This document shows positions 26,345 to 33,676 of a stretch of 33,676 bases of DNA, one piece after another. The notes under the pieces were generated by a model, which saw nothing but the letters and a program-made list of their open reading frames with translations, was not told the origin of the DNA and ran no database searches. This DNA is from Nocardioides sp. GTDB lineage: Bacteria; Actinomycetota; Actinomycetes; Propionibacteriales; Nocardioidaceae. The DNA lies in assembly GCA_025965275.1 (NCBI GenBank), contig JAOPXG010000067.1, forward strand, positions 1-33,676, written 5' to 3'. A program made the position numbers and the translations under genes. Each line of letters begins with the position of its first letter. Positions within the stretch are counted from its first letter, which is position 1.

Positions 26345-26358
26345 GAAACTCAAGTTTC
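26345..26358. promoter_or_regulatory. Palindrome upstream of the GS-like operon promoter
   Basis: GAAACT CA AGTTTC is a perfect 6-bp inverted repeat, 12 bp upstream of the -35 box at 26371. It does not match the TCTGTAAC motif, so it may bind a second factor. Confidence 0.45.
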
Positions 26359-26370
26359 AGTTGCTACCCC

Positions 26371-26399
26371 TTGACGGTGTTATGAAATGGATATATCAA
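26371..26399 (+). promoter_or_regulatory. Candidate promoter of the GS-like/amidohydrolase operon
   Basis: TTGACG (26371-26376) and TATCAA (26394-26399) are separated by 17 bp in a markedly AT-rich patch. This gives a leader of about 80 nt before the ATG at 26488. The 260-bp gap between the two divergent operons is thus fully regulatory. Confidence 0.55.
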
Positions 26400-26487
26400 T
26401 CTCGTTGTGTGCTCGACACCGTGACGCCACACCACCGACCGGGTGGCCGTCGAGCTCCGCGGAGCCAGCGACCCGAGAAGGTGGAGC

Positions 26488-27780
26488 ATGACCCCCGACC
26501 CCACAGTGTTCGTCGCCACCAGTGACCTGGCGGGCCAGATGCGCGGCCGCTCCGTCCCCGCGAGCTCCCTCGACGCCGCGCTCCGGCGCGGGGTGGGATG
26601 GGTGCCGGCCGATCTGGCGATCACCGCCTTCGGCGCCATTGCGCCGAACGTGTTCGGCTCGACCGGGGACCTGCGACTGATGCCGGACGCCACCACCCAG
26701 GTGCAGATCCCCTCCCGGGAGGGGGACCCCGGCGTGACGCTGGTGCTCGCCGACCAGACGCTCCCCGACGGCACCCCCTGGGCCTGCTGCCCGCGCACGT
26801 TCGCCCGGACCGCCCTCGAGGACCTGCGCGCGGCGACCGGCCTGGACGTCGTGGCCTCCTTCGAGCACGAGTTCATGATGGCGGGGCTGCCCCCCACGGC
26901 TCCGTTCTCGTTCGAGAGGCACCGCAGCGTCGAGCCGTTCGGCTCGGAGCTCGTCGCACTCCTCGAAGAGGTGGGCCTGGAGCCCGAGAACTGGCTTCCC
27001 GAGTTCGGCGCCGACCAGTTCGAGATCACCCTGCAGCCGGCACCCGGGCTGGTGGCGGCGGACCGCGCGGTCCTGCTCAAGGAGATGGTCCGCGACCTCG
27101 CGCGTCGCCACGGGCGTCGTGTCACCTTCGCACCCCTTCTCCATCCCGACGGCAGCGGCAACGGGGTCCACGTGCATCTCTCGTTGCGTGACGAGACGGG
27201 GAGGCCGGTGCTGCACGACCCTGCGCGGCCGGCCGGACTCTCCGCGATCGGCCACCGGTTCGCGGCCGGCGTCATCGCCCACGCCCCGGCCCTCCTCGCG
27301 GTCACCGCTCCCAGCCCGGCCTCCTACCTCCGGCTCACCCCTCACCGGTGGAGCGCGGGCGGGATCTTCCTCGCCGAGCGGAACCGCGAGGCACTGCTCC
27401 GCATCTGTCCCACGAGCACGGTCGGAGGCGGCAACACCGCCGGGCAGTACAACCTCGAGTTCCGCCCGTCGGACGCGACCGCCAACCCCTGGCTCACCCT
27501 CGGTGTCCTGGTGCGTGCGGGCCTCGCGGGCATCACCGGCGAGTACGACGCTCCGACGATCTGGCCGGAGTCGGTCACCGAGGCAGAGCTGGCGGGCGTT
27601 CCCACCCTGCCCTCAGGTCTCGCCGAGGCGCTCGACAACCTGGCCGCCGACCCCGTCGTCGCGGGGTGGTTCGACCCCGATCTCCTCGACACGCACATCG
27701 CCGTGAAGCGCGCCGAGCTGGCCGCCATGGCGGGCTTCGACGACGTCCGCCTGTGTGCCGCGATGGCCGATGTCTACTGA
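26488..27780 (+). CDS. Glutamine-synthetase-like gamma-glutamyl ligase
   Basis: A 430-residue protein of the GS catalytic fold. Metal- and ATP-site residues are present: FEHEF (Glu126, Glu128), EFGADQFEI, GNGVHVHLS (His230), RLTPHRW (Arg282), NREALLRIC, and NLEFRPSDATANPW (Glu324, Arg326). The first half diverges strongly from GlnA, and the adenylylation Tyr motif is missing, so a specialised ligase joining glutamate to an amine (GlnA3-, PuuA- or IpuC-like) is more likely than ammonia assimilation. The start ATG at 26488 follows GAAGG at six bases; an in-frame GTG at 26443 has no ribosome-binding site. It overlaps the FluG-like amidohydrolase gene by 11 bp. Confidence 0.85.
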   Translation: MTPDPTVFVATSDLAGQMRGRSVPASSLDAALRRGVGWVPADLAITAFGAIAPNVFGSTGDLRLMPDATTQVQIPSREGDPGVTLVLADQTLPDGTPWACCPRTFARTALEDLRAATGLDVVASFEHEFMMAGLPPTAPFSFERHRSVEPFGSELVALLEEVGLEPENWLPEFGADQFEITLQPAPGLVAADRAVLLKEMVRDLARRHGRRVTFAPLLHPDGSGNGVHVHLSLRDETGRPVLHDPARPAGLSAIGHRFAAGVIAHAPALLAVTAPSPASYLRLTPHRWSAGGIFLAERNREALLRICPTSTVGGGNTAGQYNLEFRPSDATANPWLTLGVLVRAGLAGITGEYDAPTIWPESVTEAELAGVPTLPSGLAEALDNLAADPVVAGWFDPDLLDTHIAVKRAELAAMAGFDDVRLCAAMADVY

Positions 27781-28912
27781 GGTCGCGGAGGCGGTCGCTG
27801 CACTGTCACTGGTCGACCACCACGTGCACACCTGCTCGACCGTCTCACCCAGCCTCGCCGGCTTCGGCGACCTGCTCACGGAGTCCGACCGACCACCCGC
27901 TCGCGGGACGTCGCGCTTCGACTCCCAGGTCGGCTTCGCCGTACGCCGTCATTGCGCGCCGCTCCTCGGCCTGGAGCCCCATGCCGACATCGACGACTAC
28001 TGGAGGGCCCGCCAGCTCCTGACGCCGGCCGAGCTCGACCGACGCCTCCTCGGTGCCGCCGGCGTGGACCGATGGTTGGTCGACACGGGCTTCCAGGGCG
28101 ACGAGATCCTGGACCTCGACACCTTCGCCACCCGGGTCCCCGGCGCGCGGGTCCAGGAGATCGTGCGCCTCGAGTCTCTGCTCGAGGAGGTGGCCGTGGG
28201 CGCCGACGCGGGCACGCTCGAGGAGCGGTTCCGGGCGGGGCTTCACCGGGCGAGTGCCGGCGCAGCAGGGCTGAAGTCCGTCATCGCCTACCGGCACGGC
28301 TTCGACTTCGACCCCGAGCGGCCGTCCACCCGCGAGGTCCGCGCCGCTGCCGGCCTGTGGCTGGCCGAGCTCGAGAACGGCGCGGCGCCGCGCGTCACGC
28401 AGCCCGCGCTCCTGCGGATGGCCCTCTGGGCCGGCGTGGAGACGGGGTTGCCCGTGCAGCTGCACGCCGGCTACGGCGACCCTGACCTGGACCTGCGCCG
28501 GTGCGACCCCCTGCTGCTGGCCTCCTGGATCAAGCTCGTCGAGCCGCTGGGCACCGACATCGCGCTACTGCACTGCTACCCGTTCCACCGCGAGGCGGGA
28601 TATCTCGCCCAGGCGTTCCCGCACGTGTACTTCGACGTCGGCCTTGCCGTGAACTACACCGGCGCGGCCTCCGCGTCCGTGATCGCCGAGTCGCTCGAGC
28701 TCGCTCCGTTCGGCAAGGTCCTCTACTCATCCGACGCGTGGGGCCCGCCGGAGCTCCATCTCCTCGGCGCCGCATTGTGGCGCAGGGGAATGACCCAGGC
28801 GCTCTCGCGCTGGGTCGACGAGGGCGAATGGTCTGTGGGGGACGCCATCCGGGTGGCGACCATGGTCGGGCGCACCAACGCCTCGCAGGTCTACGGGAGT
28901 GACCATGGCTGA
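27770..28912 (+). CDS. Amidohydrolase-2 family protein (FluG N-domain-like)
   Basis: A 380-residue metal-dependent hydrolase of the TIM-barrel amidohydrolase superfamily. The HxH metal motif is in DHHVHT (His18, His20). Later come GLKSVIAYRHGF (possible metal-bridging Lys), QLHAGYGD, LLHCYPF and the catalytic Asp in YSSDAWG. In fungal FluG and some bacterial proteins this domain is fused to a GS-like domain; here the two are adjacent overlapping genes. It may hydrolyse the gamma-glutamyl amide formed by the ligase or a related amide. The start ATG at 27770 lies inside the ligase gene's end; a GTG at 27755 is an alternative. Confidence 0.85.
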   Translation: MSTEVAEAVAALSLVDHHVHTCSTVSPSLAGFGDLLTESDRPPARGTSRFDSQVGFAVRRHCAPLLGLEPHADIDDYWRARQLLTPAELDRRLLGAAGVDRWLVDTGFQGDEILDLDTFATRVPGARVQEIVRLESLLEEVAVGADAGTLEERFRAGLHRASAGAAGLKSVIAYRHGFDFDPERPSTREVRAAAGLWLAELENGAAPRVTQPALLRMALWAGVETGLPVQLHAGYGDPDLDLRRCDPLLLASWIKLVEPLGTDIALLHCYPFHREAGYLAQAFPHVYFDVGLAVNYTGAASASVIAESLELAPFGKVLYSSDAWGPPELHLLGAALWRRGMTQALSRWVDEGEWSVGDAIRVATMVGRTNASQVYGSDHG

Positions 28913-30068
28913 CGCTCGCGTGTGGGACCTGCTCGAGCGACACCTGGGCCGGGCCGCCGATCTGCGGCAGCTGCTGCACAGCGAGCCCGACCTGTCCGGC
29001 GACGAGTCGATGACCCGGGACCGGGTGCTCCAGGCACTCCCCGGCGACCAGACGCCGACCAAGGTCGCGGAGACCGGCGCCGTCCTGAGGCTGGGGGGGC
29101 CCGGCCCGTGCATCGGCCTCCGCGGGGAGATGGACGCGCTCCCGGTCACCGAGCGGACCGGCGCCCCCTGGTCCTCCCGGCACGACGGCACCATGCACGC
29201 CTGCGGCCACGACCTCCACCTGGCCGCTCTGGTGGCGGTCGCCTGGGCGGTTCACGAGGCGCGCACCGAGACCCCCCTGCTCGTCGTGCTCCAGCCCCGG
29301 GAGGAGACCTACCCGTCAGGCGCCAAGGACATCGCCGAGCACGGGATCCTCCGAGCCGAGGAGTGCGCCACGATGATCGGCGCCCACATCCAGCCGTCGC
29401 TGCCGGCGGGTGTCGTCGCGTGCGTGCCCGGCGGAGTGAACGCATCCTCCGACGAGTTCGAGATCCGGGTGCATGGATCCTCCGGGCACGCGGCGTATCC
29501 CCACCTGAGCTGCGACCCGTTGCTCGCCCTGTCGGAGATCGTGGTCGCTCTGCAGAGCGTCGTCAGCCGGTCGGTGGACCCGATGTCGGCCGCTGTCGTC
29601 GGAGTCGGGTCCTTCTCGTCCGGCAAGGCCGCGAACGTGATCCCGGGCCTCGCGCGGGCGACCGGCACCATCCGAGCACTGGCTCCCGAAACCCGCGCCC
29701 TGCTGCGCAACCGCATCGTCACGATCGCGCAGCACGTCGCCCAGGCACACGGGTGCACGGCAGAGGTGACGATCACCGACGGTGAGCCTGTGCTCGAGAA
29801 CGACCCCGACCTGGTGCACGCCATCTCCGCACACCTCACCGCCCAAGGGATGGGGCTCTCGACCACCCTGCGGTCCTTGGGTGCCGACGACTTCTCCTTC
29901 TTCTCCGAGCGGATGCCGTCCGCGATGATGTTCGTGGGCAGTGAGACCGACGAACCGCTCCACTCCCCGTCGTTCCTCCCGACCGACGTCGACCTGCGAC
30001 TCACCGCTCGAGCCATGCTCGCGGGCTACCTGGGGGCAGCAGACATGCTCCTCGGCGCGCCTCACTGA
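28905..30068 (+). CDS. M20-family amidohydrolase (M20D, hippurate/IAA-amino-acid hydrolase-like)
   Basis: A 387-residue di-metal amidohydrolase. GEMDALPVTE and MHACGHDLH (Cys100, His102) form the first metal site region, QPREET supplies the catalytic Glu pair, and the dimerisation domain includes HGSSGHAAYPH. The C-terminal LHSPSFLP carries the last metal His. M20D members cleave N-acyl or conjugated amino acids in the cytoplasm. The start ATG at 28905 follows GGGAG at five bases and overlaps the previous gene by 8 bp. It is the third and last gene of the plus-strand operon. Two hairpins follow at 30110 and 30205. Confidence 0.9.
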   Translation: MADARVWDLLERHLGRAADLRQLLHSEPDLSGDESMTRDRVLQALPGDQTPTKVAETGAVLRLGGPGPCIGLRGEMDALPVTERTGAPWSSRHDGTMHACGHDLHLAALVAVAWAVHEARTETPLLVVLQPREETYPSGAKDIAEHGILRAEECATMIGAHIQPSLPAGVVACVPGGVNASSDEFEIRVHGSSGHAAYPHLSCDPLLALSEIVVALQSVVSRSVDPMSAAVVGVGSFSSGKAANVIPGLARATGTIRALAPETRALLRNRIVTIAQHVAQAHGCTAEVTITDGEPVLENDPDLVHAISAHLTAQGMGLSTTLRSLGADDFSFFSERMPSAMMFVGSETDEPLHSPSFLPTDVDLRLTARAMLAGYLGAADMLLGAPH

Positions 30069-30109
30069 GGACTCGCGCGGAGTCGGCGCGCGATCCGGGT
30101 GGAACATGC

Positions 30110-30124
30110 GGGCGGGGCCCGCCC
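30110..30124. terminator. GC-rich hairpin after the M20 gene
   Basis: GGGCGG GGC CCGCCC is a perfect 6-bp stem with a 3-base loop, 41 bp after the M20 stop. It is a plausible end for the plus-strand catabolic operon. There is no T tract. Confidence 0.5.
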
Positions 30125-30204
30125 AGGCACCTCGGGTCGAGTCTGAGATGATGCGGCGCGGGCAGAGGAGAGCGGTTCTCCCGAGGGACGTCCGATCGCA
30201 TCCC

Positions 30205-30221
30205 GAGGCCCTCCGGGCCTC
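30205..30221. terminator. Second hairpin downstream of the catabolic operon
   Basis: GAGGCCC TCC GGGCCTC is a perfect 7-bp stem with a 3-base loop. With the hairpin at 30110 it marks the border between the high-GC island and the lower-GC secreted-protein region. The remaining sequence of 30069-30409 holds no supported gene. Confidence 0.5.
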
Positions 30222-30304
30222 CGGGACATGGTTACTTCCACTCCGACCAGCCCAGCTGACCCCTGATCTCGCGCTACGCCGGTGTCACCCCTGTCAGTGG
30301 CGTG

Positions 30305-30342
30305 CCTCAAGTTGTTGCAGTGCGAAAAGTTGAGGCAGCAAC
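30305..30342. other. Overlapping inverted repeats upstream of the secreted-protein gene
   Basis: CCTCAA (30305-30310) pairs with TTGAGG (30330-30335). The adjacent GTTGTTGC (30311-30318) can pair with GCAGCAAC (30335-30342) with one mismatch. The two pairings cannot fully form together. The element lies 68 bp upstream of the GTG at 30410 and could be a regulatory site or leader structure. Confidence 0.35.
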
Positions 30343-30409
30343 TCTCAGCCCGCTCGCGGTCGATAGCAGATGCTTGCCTTCTTGTCAAATCAGAATGGAA
30401 GGCAACGAG

Positions 30410-31819
30410 GTGAACGATTTGAAGCGACCGCGACCCAAGCTCTTGGCTTTGGTCGTGTCCGGGGTCGTGTTCGCACCGATTGCGTGCGCGATGAGCGTGT
30501 CGTCCGCGTCCGCAGAGAGCTCCACGGCACCGATTGCGTTGTCGGGCACGGTGGCTGGCGTGTCTGACCTAATAGAAGGATCCGTGAAGGTTCAGCTGGA
30601 GCCTGACCAGGAGCTGATTGAGGCCTTCACCGGGGCCATGAGTGTTCAGAATTCTGGGTTGCCGGCGTCGCTAGTGGAGACCTCGGGCAACTCGTACACC
30701 GTTCGCATAGACCCTGCCGCCCTGCCACCGGAGGTCATCTCTGACACCGGCATCGTCACCTTCGACGTGTTCGCTCAAGACCCCGATGCTGCCAGGTACA
30801 CGGCCACCACAGTATCGGTGAGGGCCGTGCTCAACGACGATGGCACCTACTCCTGGACTGACCCGACCGGTCCGTCTGTGGACCTCGATGACGGAGAACT
30901 AGCGGCCCGTATCCCCGCCTCGGCGCGCACTGCCTATCGCCGCAGTCTCGTCCCTGGCGCGTCGCTCGTGACCAAGTTCGCGCCTCGCGTGCGGCCGGTT
31001 CACGCCAACCTGGCGAAGCCACAGGCTAAGGGCGTGATCTGCGACTCCGTTGGATGTGCTCCGACCCAACACGCCTCAGGCATGCACCGAATGACAGTGG
31101 CCGAAGATGATGGCGGGGAAACTGAACCGAGCGGGGCGATCGACGCGCCGGTTATCACCGACGGCGCCACGGCGGCCGCCGACTGCGGTGACGTGGACGG
31201 CGACGGCATGTGGTGGACCGACGTCAAGCGCAATGTCAGCAGCACGATCGGTACGGCCTACCCTGTCAGGGATGACCCCGCGTGGATGTCACACGAGTCG
31301 GGCTCCTCGTCTGAGTTCACCAGCACCTTCGGCATAGCTTGGGACAACCTCGGCTACTTCGAGGAGAGCGGCACCCGGACGGCTGAGAAGGGCACCGGTT
31401 TCGACTGGGACCACAAGTCCTATTCGCGGTCGTTCCGAGTGGGCGTGGTCTATCAGAAGGTGGAGGCCCTCTTCGACCGCTGCCCCGGCGCTACTCCCTA
31501 TTACACGAAGTGGGTGCCGATCGGGTACAGCGGCGGATACAACGAGAACACTGACGGCGTCAGCCGGCCGGACTGGAACCACTGCGTGACCATCGGCTCC
31601 ACCGGCACGTGGTGGCGTGACGCGAGTAGCGGCAGCTCCTACTCGCTCAGCACTGGCGTAAAGTTCGCTGGCGTCATCGGAGTCGACCTGTCCTCGAAGC
31701 GCGCCTACAACGCCGAGGCGAAGCTTGGATACCACGTCGGCCTCGTGGGCAGAAGGATGTGCGGCAACGACGATGTTCCCGGCATGTCGGGGAAGGTAAT
31801 GGAGAGGTCGAAGCCCTGA
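30410..31819 (+). CDS. Secreted protein of unknown function
   Basis: A 469-residue protein that I do not recognise. It opens with VNDLKRPRPKLLALVVSGVV, a basic n-region and hydrophobic core, with a probable signal-peptidase site after ASAES-type residues near 30. The mature part has a beta-rich N-terminal portion, a GDVDGDGMWW calcium-loop-like motif, many aromatic/Gly/Ser stretches and about six cysteines (CDSVGC, DRCPG, NHCVT, RRMCG), fitting a disulfide-stabilised extracellular protein. GTG 30410 is chosen because GGAAGG lies seven bases upstream; an ATG at 30395 lacks one. Codon and base use are visibly less GC-rich than in the island, suggesting a different origin. It probably forms a unit with the following lipoprotein-like gene. 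Confidence 0.8.
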   Translation: MNDLKRPRPKLLALVVSGVVFAPIACAMSVSSASAESSTAPIALSGTVAGVSDLIEGSVKVQLEPDQELIEAFTGAMSVQNSGLPASLVETSGNSYTVRIDPAALPPEVISDTGIVTFDVFAQDPDAARYTATTVSVRAVLNDDGTYSWTDPTGPSVDLDDGELAARIPASARTAYRRSLVPGASLVTKFAPRVRPVHANLAKPQAKGVICDSVGCAPTQHASGMHRMTVAEDDGGETEPSGAIDAPVITDGATAAADCGDVDGDGMWWTDVKRNVSSTIGTAYPVRDDPAWMSHESGSSSEFTSTFGIAWDNLGYFEESGTRTAEKGTGFDWDHKSYSRSFRVGVVYQKVEALFDRCPGATPYYTKWVPIGYSGGYNENTDGVSRPDWNHCVTIGSTGTWWRDASSGSSYSLSTGVKFAGVIGVDLSSKRAYNAEAKLGYHVGLVGRRMCGNDDVPGMSGKVMERSKP

Positions 31820-31830
31820 AGCACCTCAGC

Positions 31831-32532
31831 ATGGCTTGGCGACCGCTGCGGCTCCTCGGAGTCGCAGCGGTCGCTGCCGGGATCGCAACGGCGAGCGCAT
31901 GCACCACTGACGGCGACGATAACTCGGATGAGGCGCCGTCAGTCTCAAGGACCGGCGGCCCACTTTCGGTTGGCGTCGGGCGAGGCGGGGGCGGCGCGTC
32001 GGTCGATCCGCCCGGCGACAGGGGTCAATTCGCTGCGACCTTCGGTTCGTTCGTCCTCTGCTCCACCGGACCAGTTGCCGGCGACATCTCTCTCTCCGAC
32101 GTCACCTTCCCCACGGGTGCACCCCCTGGGGTTTCCGCCTGGATACGTCACGTGACCCCAGCTGAAGTTGACGCGGTTCCGACCAAAGACCGGGCAACCT
32201 ACATCCCGTACAGCTTCGGGTTAGGCGCCCCGCCTACGTTCGAGCAGCCGCATGCCGGCATCAAACCTCCCGGACTGTTCACGCCCGATGTTTCCGCGGT
32301 GAGGGTTGATCGGACCTGCGAGGAAACCTCGGACGCGGTCGCGGCGCTCAACCGGCGCACAGTCCCAACCCAGGGCTACGACGAGTTGATGGTCGTCGTG
32401 CCGTCCTCTGGCGAAGGGGCCGAGGTGCGAGGTTTCACGATCAACTACGACGTGGGTGGAAATAGCTTCTCGCTGCATGTGCCGTGGACGATGGTCGTGT
32501 GTGACTCGGCGCGCACCCTGCCGCACTGCTGA
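31831..32532 (+). CDS. Putative lipoprotein of unknown function
   Basis: A 233-residue protein that I do not recognise. MAWRPLRLLGVAAVAAGIATASAC resembles a lipoprotein signal read as basic start, hydrophobic core and Cys, though the lipobox (ASAC) lacks the usual Leu. An acidic, Gly-rich linker follows, then a mainly beta-patterned domain with three further cysteines, including the C-terminal residue. The ATG at 31831 is 11 bp after the previous stop, with only a weak ribosome-binding site. A CTG overlapping that stop, behind GGAGAGG, could be an unusual alternative start. It is probably co-transcribed with the secreted protein upstream and shares its lower GC. Confidence 0.72.
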   Translation: MAWRPLRLLGVAAVAAGIATASACTTDGDDNSDEAPSVSRTGGPLSVGVGRGGGGASVDPPGDRGQFAATFGSFVLCSTGPVAGDISLSDVTFPTGAPPGVSAWIRHVTPAEVDAVPTKDRATYIPYSFGLGAPPTFEQPHAGIKPPGLFTPDVSAVRVDRTCEETSDAVAALNRRTVPTQGYDELMVVVPSSGEGAEVRGFTINYDVGGNSFSLHVPWTMVVCDSARTLPHC

Positions 32533-32673
32533 CCGAGTCGTCACCACTCTGTCTCCGACGGCGGCGGTTCGTCTCGGCGATCTGGCGATGGGTCGGCGTA
32601 GCTGTGCACGCCGGCCGGGGGCGACGGGTGGCTCAGGGCGCTGTCGCTCTGCGAGCGTCCCGTGGAAGTGGTA

Positions 32674-33121
32674 CTAGACGACCAGTCCGATCCCGGCCAC
32701 GTTGAGGACGAGTCGGAGGACCGTGTACTTGCACGACTTCGGACCAATTTGCCAGGACTGGGCCGGTCCGCCGCGGGAGATCGAGTCGACCTCCTGTCAG
32801 CTTCTCGAGCACGGGTTCGGCCCGGTTCGCGGCTGGGGAAGCGGTGAGGTCTGGCGCCCACCACAGCGCCACGCGTGGCCGAGGGTCGAGGTCGAGGGCA
32901 AAGCCTTGGTCGTCGTCGCCCAGCAGCGGCGCAACGTACAACCCCTGGGACCCGATTCCCAGGGCCACGGGGCGAGGGTCGTCGGGCACGAACCAGGCGT
33001 AGATGGGGTTTCCATCTGCTCCCTGGTTGCACTCGAACTCGATCGACTGCCAAGTTCCTCCGAGCGCCGCGACAAGGTCTTCGTCCGACACGTCGAGGAA
33101 CTCGGCAATCGGGGTCGTCAC
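32674..33121 (-). pseudogene. Hypothetical protein gene with probable single-base frameshift
   Basis: From GTG 33121 the frame encodes about 108 good residues (MTTPIAEFLDVSDEDLVAAL...), with conserved-looking stretches such as YAWFVPDD and VALWWAPDL. Near 32791-32800 the original frame loses its GC-rich third positions and runs on to 32633 with Arg/Pro-rich noise. The +1 frame from there reads EVDSISRGGPAQSW and then KYTVLRLVLNVAGIGLVV, with a stop at 32674 and strong third-position GC. An extra G in the ACAGGAGG tract would explain this, as either a real mutation or a sequencing error. The repaired product would be about 147 residues. I do not recognise the family. A stop codon directly precedes the GTG, fixing the start. 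Confidence 0.65.
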
Positions 33122-33255
33122 TCACGGCTACGAGCTCCTGTCACCCGTCCGCTGGCGAGCTCCTCACCTAGGAAAACACCGAAATTGCGGGATTCCCCCA
33201 GATCCGGCTGGTGAAAGCATGAGGGATCTGTAGTTCGCAGCGGAGGGGAAGGTCC

Positions 33256-33676
33256 ATGAAGGCGCGTACGCACGTCCTCACCACCGTCGTCGTACTGGCC
33301 GGGGCGCTGCTCAGCGTGCCGGCGGCCGACGCGGCCAACACCGCCGTGCGATCCGGGCACCAGCGGTTCGTGCTGATCACCACCGACCCGAATAACGATG
33401 GCGGCCCGATCGCGGCGAACGGCGTGATTCACGCCAAGGGCACCGATGTCGTGATCAGCGACCATCGCGACCGGTTCGAGTTCCCGGACGGCAACGTGGT
33501 CATCCGGCACCACGTAGTCAAGGGCAGCCAGCACGAGTCCCTCGACCCGACCACCTGCCTGTTCACCCACCGCGAGCGAGGCACCTGGAAGACGATCCGG
33601 GGCACCCAGGCATACGCGGACGTGTCCGGTAGAGGCACCTACCGACTGGTCGTCCAGGGTTTCGGCTGCGACCAGA
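33256..33676 (+). CDS. Secreted protein of unknown function (3' end outside window)
   Basis: An open frame from ATG 33256 runs off the window after 140 residues. MKARTHVLTTVVVLAGALLS followed by VPAADAA is a clear Sec signal peptide. The mature part is beta-rich, with DHRDRFEFPDGN, and cysteines in TTCLFTHRE and FGCDQ. AAGG at 33249-33252, with GGAGG further upstream, supports the start. No family is recognised; the short alternating pattern would suit a beta-barrel or lipocalin/AOC-like fold, but this is speculative. It is divergent from the frameshifted gene. Confidence 0.75.
   Translation, partial: MKARTHVLTTVVVLAGALLSVPAADAANTAVRSGHQRFVLITTDPNNDGGPIAANGVIHAKGTDVVISDHRDRFEFPDGNVVIRHHVVKGSQHESLDPTTCLFTHRERGTWKTIRGTQAYADVSGRGTYRLVVQGFGCDQ

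Overview
The window looks like chromosomal DNA of a high-GC actinobacterium, probably a Nocardioides-type member of the Propionibacteriales. This rests on strongly GC-biased third codon positions, the csoR-copZ-copA arrangement, a MutT1-type Nudix/phosphatase fusion and GTTCACC-type PHO boxes. The taxon is an inference. I saw no rRNA, tRNA, CRISPR array or insertion sequence.

Layout. (1) 1-6.4 kb, phosphate uptake: the end of a probable DUF47 gene and a Pit transporter on the plus strand, then pstSCAB on the minus strand behind a two-unit PHO box. Between the two loci sits a DUF559/AbiEi-like nuclease-type gene, bracketed by two 67-bp palindromic elements in the same orientation. (2) 6.5-11.2 kb: a mutT1-type gene, a membrane-anchored protein of unknown function, and a copper operon (csoR-copZ-copA) whose genes overlap by ATGA and which has a perfect CsoR operator. 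(3) 11.2-13.5 kb: a small acidic protein, a cold-shock protein with a probable long leader, and a Tat-exported metallophosphoesterase.

(4) 13.5-30.1 kb, the most unusual part, is a catabolic island. Divergent rocD and pruA (ornithine to glutamate) are followed by an RpiR-type regulator. Next comes an eight-gene minus-strand operon: an MftD-like flavoenzyme, a GMC oxidoreductase, a GSA-aminomutase-like aminotransferase and a complete Liv-type ABC importer. Divergent from that operon are a glutamine-synthetase-like ligase, a FluG-like amidohydrolase and an M20 amidohydrolase. Three intergenic regions share a TCTGTAAC motif, two of them as a near-identical 14-mer, which suggests one regulon under the RpiR protein. 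The likely role is import and breakdown of an unidentified amine, amino alcohol or amide whose nitrogen and carbon leave through glutamate.

(5) 30.4-33.7 kb: secreted or lipoprotein-like proteins that I do not recognise. Their GC is visibly lower (58-63% in two 60-base lines counted, against 78% in one line of the M20 gene). One minus-strand gene here carries an apparent single-base frameshift, and a further secreted protein is cut by the window end.
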